In this document: one piece after another, positions 25,666 to 38,700 of the stretch
Position numbering within the stretch: the stretch's first letter is position 1
How the letters are laid out: every line of letters begins with the position of its first letter
NCBI GenBank assembly: GCA_009741485.1
Contig: CM019217.1
Span: 35,109,157 to 35,173,156, forward strand
Reading direction: 5' to 3'
Source of the DNA: Malurus cyaneus samueli
Taxonomy: Eukaryota; Chordata; Aves; Passeriformes; Maluridae
DNA length: 64,000 nt
The notes under the pieces: generated by a model
Told to the model about the DNA's origin: nothing
Seen by the model: the letters and a program-made list of their open reading frames with translations, nothing else
Database searches by the model: none
Translations under genes and position numbers: made by a program

Positions 25666-28600
25666 CATTCTGCTGAGTACTCAACAAATCTCATGTAAAG
25701 CATTATATTTATAGAATAAAACAAGGGGAGGGGGCAGGAAGCTATGTAGTTGTCTGTACTTAATATTCGGAGGAAAATTAGACTAGCCTGAAAATATGTT
25801 TACAAAGAATTTAAAGCTTTATGATCTGTTTATTTTAGGAGGTGGAATGATCCCAGAGGCTTTGTAATTGCACTGAAACCTTCTTAACCTTCTGCATGTT
25901 AAGGTTTTATAATACCTAAACATAACGGTCAAGATGGAACAGAGATAGTGACCTGGCAGGGGGACACACACTGTGGTAAGGGTTGAAACAAAAATATCTT
26001 CCTTCATGTAATTAATATTGTTGCAAGAGCTAGGGTTATGGTACAGTTCTGTAAAACTGGTAGCTGTATCAAACTGCAGATTCCAAGCCCATTAATCTGC
26101 AAACTTCATCTCTGTACCTGTGCAATAAAATCTACAGGAGAGAGGACCACACAAGAGTCAGATTCTTACCTTAACCTTATTAAAGATACTAATGTGGCAG
26201 AAGATAATAGCTAAATTTCATACATCGCAGAAATCTGGCAGAAATTTCACATTTTAGGAAGTCTAATAGTCAGTAGCAAAAACAAACTTCTTATTGTTGT
26301 TCAAAACAAAAGAAAAAATCCAACAGAATTGACGTTTACCAGTGTGATCTTGAACTCTACCAAGACATCGATCTATAGCAAAACTGGCACTTTAGGTAGT
26401 ACAAAATTAAGTGAATAACCCCACAATACTCATTCTGCTGTCTATGGAGGAGACTTAATGCACCCAAAACACATCTCTATAAAATACATCTCGATTTGTC
26501 TTTAGCCTGTACAGAATAAAAGCAACATAGAAATGATCTATTGTCAAATTATATGCTGCAATTTCATAACTATTATGTTGTATACTGTGTACAATCTTTC
26601 ACTTCTAAACATTTAGTATCATCCAAAGTTATTTATTTCTTCATTATTTGACTGGTGATAATCCTTAGGGCAAGCTATGTCTAACTAATGACATGTACAA
26701 TGCAGTCTTAAAGGTGGTGAGAATGTGTTGGTGTTCTTGAACCACAGTGGATATATCCTGTGATCTGACTTTTGGGAATGTGGTGAAGGAGTTGACCCTA
26801 GTTCTTCATATTTCTGGTTTTTATAGATATCAATACAGATTGTTTACTAAAAAAAAAACCTGTGGTGAACATCTTTGGAAGAGCGTAATATACTATAGAG
26901 CAAATGCAAGCCTGTGTTTTGTGGTTTTATTTTTAGGAGTGGTTGTGGTGGTGTTGTTTTACTTTCAATACTAATATTCAGGTTTTTGACCACTGCTCTG
27001 TACCTACATTGAATGTGTCTCTTGCTTACAAATGTTACAAGTGAAACAGAAGTAAGAAAAGTTCATATGAGCTAATAATTGAAGAGTAGGTAAGAAAATT
27101 TGATCATCTAAGACCTCAGAGAAAATTAATAAATATCAGTGGAAAGACTGCTGTTGATTCCATTACATCTTTATTATTTGGAATAGTTTTCAGAAGCGTA
27201 TTGCTTGATAAACAGTTGCTGCAGTTTTGTGTGTCATAATATAATTCCAGGATATTGTGTAATAGTTTTCATTTAGTAATTATCTCCTCGGCTTTTGTTT
27301 AATGCTTGTGAGAATTTATATTTTTATCTTCTTTATTTTCTTCACAGTATTTCTGTAGGTTGTTAGCTCACCTTCAATGAAACACACTGTTATGCATCCA
27401 GCCTAAATATTTAGTCAAACAAATGCACATAATTGTGAGAGCAAACAAGCTGAATTTTGGGTTTTATTGACACTTTCGTTCCATGAAATATGAGCTTGAT
27501 TAAGTGTTGATTTTAATATACAAGGACACTAAAGTTTATTCACTGTAGACTCAGTTTATGCAATGCATAGGATACATAAATACCCACATGCTGCAATATA
27601 TTTTCTGATACTTGAAGTTGCAATACACTGTCTATATACCATCTTGACAAAAACTCACCCAAGCCTATATAATATGATTATAATTTACTGATAAAATTGT
27701 AAGTTTATCTATTTAATTTCACATGTAGTTGTAGAAACATCGCAAATAATGAGGTTGGGAAATAATTAGTGGGAAAAGAAGTATTTTGGACAGAATATGT
27801 AAAACTCCATAATGATTTTTGGGCCTAGGGGAGAGATGAGGAGTCCAGGAAAGTATATCAGTGTGAAACGAAAAACTGTTAGGGCATGAAAAGCAATTAG
27901 GAACTTGGATACAAATGTTGAAGCCTGGGGAAGAACATTTGTCTTTCATAGTGGATTAAAAGGCTTCAGTCATTCACATACTTCCATGCTGTTTTTGTGA
28001 ATCTGGGAACTGATTGCATGACACAAACAAAATGTACTGTCTTTCTGAAACTAGATACTTTGGGTTGTTAGAAATAATGGCAATACACACTATAAGATAA
28101 AATGTGAGGTTTCTTACAGTTGCTTTTTAGTGCCTTCTAATTTTTTTCTTCTGTATCTAAACTGCATGCGTATACTCTGCTACATTTCATCTGCAAGGAA
28201 AACAATACTTTCTTTTATGTTATTTAGAAAATATCACTAATTACAAATTAAAATTAAGCGTGTATTGTCAGCTTGCTTGTTAGAGTTTTTTGGTTTGTTT
28301 TTTTGGGCTTTTTTTGTTTTTTTTTTCGGGTATTTTTGGGTGTTTTTCGACGGGGTTTTTTTTGGGGTGATGAAGTGCTTTATAAATTTCAGTGTGTGTA
28401 TTGTGAGCATCTGTGCCTGCCAATTGGCATGCTTTGTAGAGTTTGATCAACTTCTTAAAACAACTAAAAGTTTACTTTTAAAATTAATTGAATCTACTTA
28501 AACTTGTGTTCTATAGTTGAAAAGAAAGCACAGAATATTAAGAAATAAATATCATTAAGTTTCTTTGAATTATATGCTTTAAGTTGCATTCTTAAATACA

Positions 28601-29399
28601 CCATCTTTCTCTGAGGGATGTCTTAATAAGCAAAACAGTTTTCAAAAGACATTTCCTGATTCCTTGTTTGGTGACTGTTACAGTTAAAAGGATTCAAATA
28701 AGGATTTTTCTGTGTTTCTAAGTCTCATGAGCAAGCGTCTAGAAAAAATTGCCACCAATAAAACATTTTAGAATTTTAAACTGATTTGCAGTGCAGAATC
28801 CCTACAGTCTGCTTCCTGAAAATTTGGTCTGTGTTATTTCAGCTTGAAACACCAAAATCACTACTCATTTTTAGAAACCAGGATCATACTTAAAAATAAG
28901 AAAAAAACCCAGCAAACTTAAATAGAGTTTAAGTGTGGGCAGAATTTTTTAATGAATGATATCTTGATGAATTTAGTAGTGCTTCTGAAATTTGTAATGA
29001 AATGTATATGCTAATTCAAAATTGATAAAATGTGTAAAAGGAGAAATAAATTCTTAATTTATTACAGCATTTTGAGTGCAGCTGAGTCTAAATGTAGTTG
29101 TTTATTAATTGAAGTTACTTATTAGCACTACTACTAGTTGGAAGTTACTTTTAAGAGAGGAATGATTTAATTTTTTTAGGAGCCTAGTGAAACTGCAGAC
29201 TGAATGAGGTAATGAGATAGATGCTTTTTGTATTTTATTGTGTTATTATAGGTTCTTTCATTAAAGCATGGTAATGTATATTAAATTGAGAAGACTGCAC
29301 TTGGTATTTGGTGTTCCTTAGCTAAGACATTGAGACTTTTGCTGCAATATTTTGCAATGAATAATGAAGAAAATATTAAAAAAAAAATATGAAGCATTA
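25666..29399. other. Non-coding AT-rich tract
   Basis: No gene or known repeat is recognised. A T/G-rich low-complexity stretch at 28284-28367 contains four G runs with long loops and produces a phenylalanine-rich frame that is an artefact of composition. Confidence 0.55.
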
Positions 29400-29715
29400 G
29401 AAGTCCTGCAGTACTGTTAGAGCTCTTGTCAACTCCAAGTTCTCCCCCAAGATCTACATCTACCCACATGCCCTGAAGTCCAGGGCTAGACTGTGTCCAG
29501 CTCCAGCATGGGTACAGCTGCCCAGGAGCTGGCAGAGCTGGTTTGGGTTGGCTGAGGAACAGCTGTGTTCCAGACAGACCTGTGAATTTGGACCCTTGGA
29601 CTTTTCCAAAGATGAAAGTAGGACTGTACCCAGGCGTTTCCTTTGCTTTACTGATCCTGGCATCACCTTGCTGACCTGATATTAGATGTGCCTCATCACT
29701 GTGGACTTGTCTGGT
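29400..29715. other. Unclassified GC-richer island, possible old repeat
   Basis: About 315 bases that are clearly richer in G and C than either flank, with abrupt changes at both ends. The longest open frame in the window (146 codons, minus strand, 29281-29721) runs through it, but its protein is rich in Pro, Gly and Ser with no domain I recognise, and a second minus-strand frame overlaps it. The sharp edges and composition fit a decayed transposon or LTR fragment. A lost exon or conserved regulatory element is less likely. I cannot assign a family. Confidence 0.35.
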
Positions 29716-29963
29716 GATCACAGGGCTATGATTTTTACCCTGACTTCTTCCAATTTTACTTTATGGTATACAAATGGCTGTTTGATAAATATTTTCTTAT
29801 TATGATTCTTGACTTCATTAATGGATATGGAAAGAATTGGTTTATATTAAAATTTAGCTTTTCCTCCTATCTTTGCTGCAAGGTATACTGATTGCCTATT
29901 ACAGCACTTCTCTTTTTTTGTTTTGTAATACTAAATGACTAATGCTAATGTCGAAGTTTATGT

Positions 29964-29984
29964 AAAAAAAAAAAAAAAAAAAAA
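29964..29984. repeat. A21 tract followed by A/C-rich tail
   Basis: Twenty-one A residues are followed by CAAACCAAAACATC-type A/C-rich sequence to about 30012. It resembles a retroposed poly-A tail on the + strand, but the sequence upstream is not a gene I recognise. Confidence 0.85.
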
Positions 29985-30012
29985 CAAACCAAAACATCAA
30001 AAACACACAAAC

Positions 30013-33000
30013 CCCTCAAAGCTGGATGTGCAACATACTAGATCGATTATTTAAGCTTACTAGTATTTGTCAGGTTCTTAAAGGAACAAAAAAAAGTTGT
30101 AAAATGCTTTCTGGATCTTAAGCACTGACGTGCACTTTCTTTCTGTAGCCATGGACAGTTAGGAACCACAGGTCCTCAATATCCTTTTTCCTTCAGTACA
30201 ATTGTTCTCTTTCACACTGAAGGGTAAAGGATGGATGTCTTGTATGGTTATCTTCCCTTATGAGGGCGCTGTGTAGCCGGGTGCTTCCTTTTTTCTTTCT
30301 ATTGTATATTTATGTAAGGAAGGAGGAGGCCTGTTCCTGTTAATTAGTGGGAACAGACAATACTTTCTATATACAGTAACTTGAGAACAGAAAAGAGTCC
30401 ATTTCATGTGGATGCCTTTTTCTTTGTTAAAGTGTTTCAGCTACTTTCAGCTGTGTCAGGGTCTCTGCCAAAGTTGCTATAGAGGAACAAGGCTTTGAAA
30501 TGCTCTAAGAATTCTGGTACTGCTTTTAATAAATGAAAATAGCTATCAGTAATGCATTAGTGCATTATAGGACTTTCAAATCACTGCACCCAGACTGTGA
30601 TGAATCACAGTATGAAGTGAGAATAAATGTGCTGAAAAACACAGTGAGAGTCTGTTTGCTCTTACCATGTTAACTTCAACTGAAAATAGTGTTTTAGAAA
30701 CATGGAAGCTCTCACCTTAATTTTCAAGATACTCTATTGAAAAGGGATTGAAAGTCACCTAATCTAAAGCTTCATTGTAATGAGCAGCCCTATCCTCTGA
30801 TACTGTTCATAAATTGATCAATTTTCCTTTATGGATTTAATCCTGAAACCTTTGTACTGTGTACACAGGTCTAAAGTATCTTTCCAACTACAAACTTACT
30901 GTATGTACTTCACATCTTTCTGGTCACAATACAGCAACGAGAGTAGGAGGAATTAATTCATTTGGGTTGCAACAGCAATACAGAAGAGGATGTTTCCCTG
31001 TTCTTGCTGGTGTCCTATTTTCTTTCAAGTTCACAGCAAAATCCTTAGAAATGGAATTGTGAAATAGTTTCTCCTTCATTCTTAGTCATTCATCAGAAGG
31101 AATCTGGTGGATGCTGATTCTGAAACAATTTCTCATATTGACAGTACACCTAATTTTAGACACCTGTGCAAACAACTTGCCTGCAGAACTCACTGCACAC
31201 CAACCTTTACATGGACTTGGTTTTTCTGATATCAGAAAAATCTGGATAAACACTTAAAGTAGTAATTAAGTGCCATGATTGATAAATGACCAGTAGCATT
31301 GCATCATCAGTTAATAGTGCATAATACAGTACAGAAACATATTCATATTGATTTCACTATGTTGTGTTAGTGACCAGACCCTAAAAAAATAATTGTGATA
31401 TCTACAATAGCTGATTAAAATTACAAATTGATACTGGAATGCTACCTACATCCTTGAGTATAAAAAATGTCTTCCTAAATTCCTCTTTATTTAATAGAGG
31501 AAAGCCATTTACTGAATTTGGCAAAATTCATTTTGGTAGGAATACTGTCTCAATAAAAATGTGGACAGATCTGTACTAGCACCATGTCCACAAAACAAAA
31601 TATTCCACACTAAGCATATAAAAATGACTTGATCTTGTAGCTTAACTTGGACAATTTTTCATTTCAGGACTGATTCTTTCTAAACATAGAAAGTTAATAT
31701 AATGCAATGTTTTCTGGGTGACATTAAAAGTGGTTCTGTTGTTCTTGGCTTAATCATTGTTGGTTGTACAAAAAAAGCAATGATAAAAAAAATCACTGAA
31801 GAAATTATTGAACCAAAGCAAAAAAATGAAAAAAGGCAGCTGGAAAGCAATTAAGGGTATGAAAACATTATAAGGATTATGAACGTTGTAGAATACCATG
31901 GGTTATACCACTCCATAAAGCTGATTTTCATCTCCCTATCTGTAACCATTTCAGGGAAAAAAAAAAAGCTTCTTGTAAAAATTCCTGAATAGTTTCATAG
32001 TTTCTATGCTCTGAAGAATATAAAAATCCCTCAGACAGGGTAGTATCACTTTTCCCAAAACCTTACATTTATTACTTCTCCATCAGAAAACTTAGACAAC
32101 TGGTGTGCAAAATGTTCTTTCCTACTTAACCTGCCAACAGCGGCACATACTGTAGAAACTACTTGATGATGTCAAAGGAAAAGTGCTTTGATGTAAAGAA
32201 CATCTGATTTATGGTCTCCTTTTTCATTTTGCAAGCTCTCCCGCCAACTCGAAAAAAAAATTTCCTTCTTTCAAAAAGATTTGGTAATACTAGAAGTATG
32301 AAATCTCATAGTAGCTCATTTTCTTTGTTGATGCAAATCACATCTCTTCCCAGGATATTTATGATGCCTTTATTACCTCAGCATCAGTCTGACCAAAAGT
32401 ACATGGTCTATTTTAGGTGCTGAAAGAGGGACTGAGGGAAGAGAGATTTATTGCAGGTTCAAAGGTAGAAGCCCAGGAAATTACTTCAGAATAGATGAAA
32501 TACCTTTTAAGTACAGGCGGTACTCTTGCTTCAAACATCAATTAAAGATTTAATGTTTTCCCTAGAGATTGAAGTAGTTTTATTTTGGGTGCATTGATCT
32601 ACTGCAACTGTATACATTTAATTAATACTGGATGAGTAAACAGTCAGTGTAGGTAAATTTTACAATTTCTGTCTTCACAAGTAAATAGGAAACACGAGTA
32701 AACATGACCTGTTAATTTAATGTTTAGATTAGTAAAAGTAATGTAATTATTAAGACAGGGTAATATTATATTTGAATGTTTAATATTTAGATTTCCATTT
32801 TTTTTGTTATTCAAAAGTCCTTGTTAGTCAAGGAGAAATAAATATGCTGAAACAAAATCATATTCACCAAAAATGTGGAAGAAGAAGTCATTATGGGGCT
32901 TTTGAAAAATTACAGTAAATTTTCCTAATGTAATTTTAAAGATTATAATTGCCATATGATGTTAAGCTTCATTACACAAAATTGTAATTTTTACTATGTG

Positions 33001-33762
33001 TGGGTCTTTTGTTTTTCCACATAGAAATAAAATTCACACAGATGTCATTTAGCACTTCAAAATCAGCAGAAAAATATCTGTCAGGCAATTGTATCTCTAT
33101 AGCCACTTATGACTGTAATTAAGAATTTTCTGTGGTTTACAATTTGAGATTTGTAGTTGTATTCTTTCTTTAAAAATACTGTCACTATTAATACAAAGTT
33201 TTATTAAAAATTTATATTTAATGTAAGTGAAATTCTTTAATAAGATGCATGCATGTATCAGTATGTGTACTCTCTTTGATTAGGATTTTTTTTTTAATAT
33301 GAAGCAAATTACTGGCTTTTTAGTCTGGCCTTTTTGTTGCTTGTTGCTAATAAAAGAACCACTAGCACATAACTCCCTGTTCAGGTAGTTTACCTCAGCT
33401 GATATATATATATAGCTACTGATCAAAAATAGGAAATTATTGTATACAGATGAAAAATAAGATACAAGAAACATGCCTCACATTCCTGTGAAATATTTTA
33501 AGTCTTTCTTAAATAAATGTTAAATACAATTTTATTTTTAGAAGCACTGGCTTTGAAAGTACAATGAAATAAGAATGTAATTTCATGACAACTTAATTTC
33601 ACTTTAAGTAAAGTAATTTCAGGCTGAAGTTTTCATCATGATATGATTATACAGTTTTCTGTATGTGGATTAATTTACTGTGCAACTTTTAGAACTCATG
33701 CTCTACACTGACAAGAAGACTTAGACTTAACTTTTCATGTAAGTAGTGGGTCTATGAAGCTT
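30013..33762. other. Non-coding AT-rich tract
   Basis: I see no gene, RNA or transposon. All open frames are below 75 codons and unremarkable. Confidence 0.55.
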
Positions 33763-33840
33763 TTTTCCTCAGTTTTTCCTCAGTATTTCCTCAGTTCTTC
33801 TTTCTCAGTTTCTTTTCTTCTTTCCTCAGTTTCCTCAGTA
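33763..33840. repeat. Degenerate minisatellite of TTTCCTCAGT units
   Basis: Six copies of a core (T)TTCCTCAGT or TTTCTCAGT motif occur in 78 bases, spaced irregularly at about 10 to 21 bases. The tract is pyrimidine-rich on the + strand and looks like a short, partly decayed minisatellite. Each core includes a CAG after a pyrimidine run, like a splice acceptor, but no exon follows. Confidence 0.8.
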
Positions 33841-34626
33841 TACTTCCCAATAGTCTATTGGGTATTCACTACAAGTAGGGATTTGAAGTAGTGTTTTCCT
33901 TGCACCAATATTTTGAATATTTCTGTCCTGCAGGAACTAATGTGGGTAATGTGTTGCTCTCACAAGGAAGGAGAAAATTCAGGGCACGGTGCTGTTCAAG
34001 AAAATGGTAATTTATAGTAATACTATTTACCTGGGTACAGAAAAATGCTTAAAGAACCTTAAAGTAGGTTTCAAACAAATCTAATTTATATTTTCTTCAG
34101 TACTCATCTTTTTACTGTTAAGGACTGAAAATATAAACTCCCTCGCTCTGTGGGAATTCTGCATTCTGCTTCTTGGAATCTTTATTTCTGTCTCACTGAT
34201 TTCTCTTTAATTGGAGATAATACAGAGGGGAAATATTTTTGAAGGGTGTTTAGGCAATCTGTTTGCATTGGTTAAAGTAAGATTCAATTGTAATAATTTC
34301 CCTCTAGCTCTTGCATGTCACCTTTTGTTATTTATACATGGATTCTGTTAATGGTCTTTTCATAGAGTACAGTGAGGGTAGTTACTAGTCCTGGGCACAG
34401 ATTTGTGTTATATGTCCTGGTGTACTGATGGCTCTGAAAACTAAAGGATTAAAATCTAGAATCAAGAGAAAGTGTTCAGTTTTTCACATTAAAATATCCT
34501 TTATGCCTTCAGTATTTATCTCAATTATGTTTCTTCACTTTAAAAACTCTTTTCATGTATAGCATTTTACCCCGAACTCCCACCATAATAGGTTTAGATT
34601 GGTTATTAGAAAGCTTCCTTTACTGA

Positions 34627-34827
34627 AGGGGTGATTAATCATTGAATAGGCTGCCTGGGGAAGTGGTTGAGCCACCATCTCTGCAGGTATTTAAGAGACA
34701 CATAGACATGGCACTTAAGGAGCTGGCACTTAAGGACATGGCTTAGTGGTGCACCTGGTAGCATCAGCTTAACAGCTGGACTTGATGATCTGAAGGGTCT
34801 TTTAAAGCCTAAATGGTTCTGTGATTT
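34627..34827 (+). mobile_element. CR1 LINE 3' end
   Basis: A 5'-truncated CR1 of about 200 bp in + orientation. It contains the conserved 3' sequence GGCTGCCTGGGGAAGTGGTT, then CTTGATGATCTGAAGGGTCT, and ends in AAATGGTTCTGTGATTT, the CR1 terminal octamer region. It carries an internal 15-bp tandem duplication (TGGCACTTAAGGA twice near 34709-34736) not expected in the family. It holds no coding capacity. Its 3' end faces the 3' end of another CR1 97 bp away. Confidence 0.9.
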
Positions 34828-34924
34828 AACTCCTACTTAAAGTAGAAGATCTCTCACTGTGAGGAAATGACTGTTGAAATCATAGACCAAAACTAGATTA
34901 TGAAAAATACGACTGCCAGTATTT

Positions 34925-35768
34925 TCACAGAATAAGCAGAGCTGGAAGGGACCCACAAGGATCATCAAGTTCAGGTTCTGGACTTGCATAGAACAGCCCC
35001 AACAGTCACACCAGCTGCCTGAGAGTATTGTCCAAACACTGGAATTCTCTCAGGCTTGGTGCTGTGACCATGCAGTTGCAGATGGCAATGAGATCTCCCC
35101 TCAGTCTCCTCTCCTCCAGGCTGAACAGACCAAGTGAAGCCTCAGCCACTTTTCATCCGGCTTCCCTTCTCAAGGCCCTTCACGATCCTGGTTGCCCTCC
35201 TTTGGACTCTTAACAGCTGAATATCTTCCTTATACTGTGGTGCCCAAAACTACACACAGGGCTTGAGGTGAGGCAATCCCAGGTCAGAGCAGAGAGGGAC
35301 AATCCCCTCCCTTGCCCGGCTGGCAATGGTGGGCCTGATGCACCCCAGGACATAGTTGGCCCTCCTGGCTGCCGGGGCACTGCTGACTTAAGTTCAACTT
35401 TCTGCCAACCAAGATCCCCATGTCCCTTTCGATGGCACTGATTTCCAGCATCTCATTCCCCAGTCTGCTCACACTTCCAGGGCTGCGCCATGCCAGGTGC
35501 AGAATCCAGCAACTTCCCTTGTTTAGCTTCCTATGGTTGGTGATTACCCAACCCTCCGATTTATCAAGGTCTCTCTGCCTTCCAGGGAGTCAACAGCTCC
35601 TCCCAATTTTGTGTCATCTGTGAACTCACTTAATATCCCTTCCAGTCCTGTATTCAAGTAATTTATGAAGATGCTGAAGAGCACAGGGCTGAGGATGCAG
35701 AATCTCACTAGAGACAGGTCACCATTCACTGTCACCCCATTCACTGTAACCCTCTGAACCCAACTCTT
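34925..35768 (-). mobile_element. CR1 LINE fragment with reverse transcriptase remnants
   Basis: An 844-bp, 5'-truncated CR1 on the minus strand. The left edge has the CR1 3' terminus (TCACAGAATAAGCAGAGC, then GGAAGGGACCCACAAGGATC). Moving right are the 3' region, the C-terminal part of the polymerase and the palm, ending near 35768. The type of 3' tail differs from that of the copy at 25.2 kb, so at least two CR1 subfamilies are present. It is inactive because most of the 5' end is missing and the reading frame is shifted. Confidence 0.92.
35284..35744 (-). pseudogene. CR1 reverse transcriptase, palm to C-terminal part, frameshifted
   Basis: Two minus-strand frames together cover a CR1 polymerase fragment. 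The upstream frame (35744 to 35544) carries PVLFSIFINYLNTGLEGILS and then FTDDTKLGGAVDSLEGRE, which matches the palm. The catalytic box reads FTDD in place of the family's usual FADD. The downstream frame (35472 to 35284) carries LGNEMLEISAIERDMGILV and LNLSQQC, the conserved region after the palm. The two are in different frames, so at least one frameshift lies between 35472 and 35544. The enzyme would copy LINE RNA at the target site; this remnant cannot. Confidence 0.88.
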
Positions 35769-38700
35769 GAGCTGAAGCAGAAATAATTATACACAAATAT
35801 GATGAGCCTTAAGTTCTTGGAGAAGTTCTATTCTGTGAGGTAAGAAAGTGAAAGATATGTGTGTGTTATTTATCTGTTGAAGTTGCATATTTCAGAAAAA
35901 ACATAGAAAGCTGTGATTTGACAGGAAAGCCTTCATAGTAACAGAATTAATTTTTTAAACATTAATATTTTGCCTTTAGAATACTATATTTAGCAGAGAA
36001 AAGTTGTAATTTGACAGCCTGAAATATTAATGAAATTGAATGCTTTCTGAGAAGTACTAGAAGTAGCATTTTAAGGCAGTACTCTGAACTGCCTGAAATC
36101 CTACTTTCTGAGGCATTCATCAAGTGATTCTATTATCAGATGGAGATAGGAAATGCAGATTTATTAAGAGCTTTTTTAAAAAAAATATAAAGTTCTCATC
36201 TTTTTCAAATATAATCTTTTATTCAGTGTGTGTGTACTTGTATGTATAAAATGTGTATTTATATTGGAAATTAGTCCTTTTGTTACCCAAATAACAGGAA
36301 AGACATCAGAGATGTTTGAGACAATGAAAGCAGAGTGTCAAAGGCTATTCTCTTCTCTACTCAACTCTGTTCTAGGTGATTAAGCGCCAGGCTCTTAAGT
36401 GCTCTTACATGGCTACACAGTGGCAGAGAAAATACAACCTTACTTCTTGTATTTCAAAACTTCCCTGTCGTAAGAGGAAACTCCAATATGTTGACTCAAG
36501 AAACCGTAAGAGTAGAAGCTACAAAAGCTATTTCAGGTCCACCAGCAAAAGAATACATTTCAGTAGATCATATATATATATGCTGGCAAAACATAAATGG
36601 CTTTGCTTACATTTATTAATAGGATTAATAGATTAATAGGATAGCTAGACATAACTTAAAGAATATTAATCTACCATTTACAGATTTATGATTTCTTCCC
36701 ATCATTTACACTGTCAAAGAGTAGGAGAAGGAAGAAGTGTTTCTGGTTTTGTTGCTTAATATCATACCTAGAGTGATGTTTGCTTATGTCTCATGTTAAA
36801 TGAGAGTTACACAGTACACATTATTTGGATATCTTCTGGGTATACCTCAAATATAGTTTTGATGTCAAAATTCGTTATCAGAATTTCACGTTTGCCTCTT
36901 TTAAACTTTTGAGACTAAGTATTTTTATTATCCAGACTAATGTCAAATTCAGTTGTTGAATATACGTTGCCTCTAAACTACCTGCAAGTTCTACAGATTG
37001 AATAATTACACTTCTAATTTGTCCTCTCTGGACTGTTGCTGGTGCTGAGGTATTTTAGTGGAGGTGACTGATATTGTGTAGTCAATTCCAGAGAGGATTG
37101 TATCCACGATCTCTGAGTGCGCCCTGATGACATTTCCTGAGTAATTTTTCAGTTCATTCTTCGAGCATTCTAATATGCTCATTGCTTTCTTAATCATATT
37201 CAAATACAGGAAAATGACAAAAAAAAACCAAACAAAAACCAAACAAACAAAAAAAAAACAAAACTATGTTGTTTCTCAGCTTTCTAGTCAGTTAATTTAG
37301 ATGACTTTGAAGTATGTTAGTAGTCCAAACTTTTCCTCCATTCATTTTCAATTGACTGCATCAGTGTCTATAATTTTGTGACAAGATATGCTGAAATAAC
37401 ATGATCAGTTTTGGAGAAATTTTGAAATACAGCATGTTGGCTTCTCTGACTTCTGTGTGCTGTGAAGCTGTATGTCAGACATTTTAAATAATTTTTAAGG
37501 AAAGCAATATCCTAGTTAAAAAAAAAAAAAGGTAAAGAATTTTTTTTAAAGTATGCTATGGGTGCCATCAAGTACATGCTTGTCTTTCATATGCTATGAA
37601 GAAATCCATTTATTTTTTAACTTGTAGAGTAAATGGCAGCCCATATTTTAAAAGATTCATTCTTTGAATGATGAACCTGTTTTGAGATCACTGTTGGCAA
37701 AATAAAATGGTAGTAAAAGTTCAGTGTTGCTTTTTATGTAGATTACCTACCTAAAACACATAGAATTATTTGGAAATAGTCACAACTATCCAACTGCTGT
37801 GGGCTGATACATGATGTTATAAGACATTAATGCTAGGATATGTGAGATCTATGTTAATAAATACAGTTTACTACAATAATGTCTGTTGGACTATTTATTT
37901 TTCCTCTGGCAGTGATGGTTCTGTTTTTTGGTATCAAGTCTTTCTTCTTTCACCTCCATAGTATTCAAAGTTAGCTGGCCTTCTAAAAGGGAATAGTTTT
38001 TGAAAATAGTTTCTGCCTAAATATTTCCACAATCTCTGCTCTTGCAGACTTCTTTCATATGAGCCAATTGATTCTCTAATGTAGACTTAATTGAACGTGG
38101 ATACATTAGTTTCCCAGACAGTGAAAACATTAAGTGAATAAAAATACCAATTAGTTATTTCAGAATGTTATATGTAGATGAATTCAGCTTCATGGTATTT
38201 CTATTTTCTTTGCTGTATCTATATGCAAGTATTCTTTCTAAGATTAATGTGGAGTCAAGATATAAATACAAAAAGTGTGAATGTATGACTCAATAAATGA
38301 TAACATTTTTGCAAGAATGTATTACCTTGAACAAAGTTAGGGAATTTCTTGTCATTTAAATATTAATTGACAAAATATTTTTAATCTTAGATTGATTGTG
38401 CTTGCTTCCTCAAACTTTTTTGTGGCTATGTAGCTCAGTGTTCATATGTTCCCTGCACAATCCTGATTAGGCAAGTATATTTTAAAAGCAAAAACTGCCT
38501 GTCCTTAAAGAAGACTGTACCTGTCATTGAGACAACCAATTTTGCAGTTAATGTAGAAACTTCACAGGGATAGATTATAAAAAGAACAAAGATTCTTGTG
38601 ATGACAGAGCATTCCACTAATATATCAAACCTGGAACTAATGATTAACTCCATTCTTTATTGGATAATTTTAATGACTTTTTGTATAGCTCCAAGACATA

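Noticed and set aside
28265..28501. Phenylalanine-rich 78-codon frame and a possible G-quadruplex at 28328-28367
   Set aside because: The protein is produced by a T/G-rich low-complexity tract, and the G runs are separated by loops up to 11 bases, beyond the usual limit.
29281..29721. 146-codon minus-strand frame as a gene
   Set aside because: Pro/Gly/Ser-rich with no domain, a second frame overlaps it on the same strand, and it follows the edges of a GC-richer island rather than exon signals.
33402..33413. Short TA repeat
   Set aside because: Only about six units, within expectation for AT-rich DNA.
36376..36636. 86-codon frame after an acceptor-like TCTGTTCTAG, considered as an exon
   Set aside because: No family match and no donor, and the frame runs into a TA-rich stretch; the basic composition is not specific.
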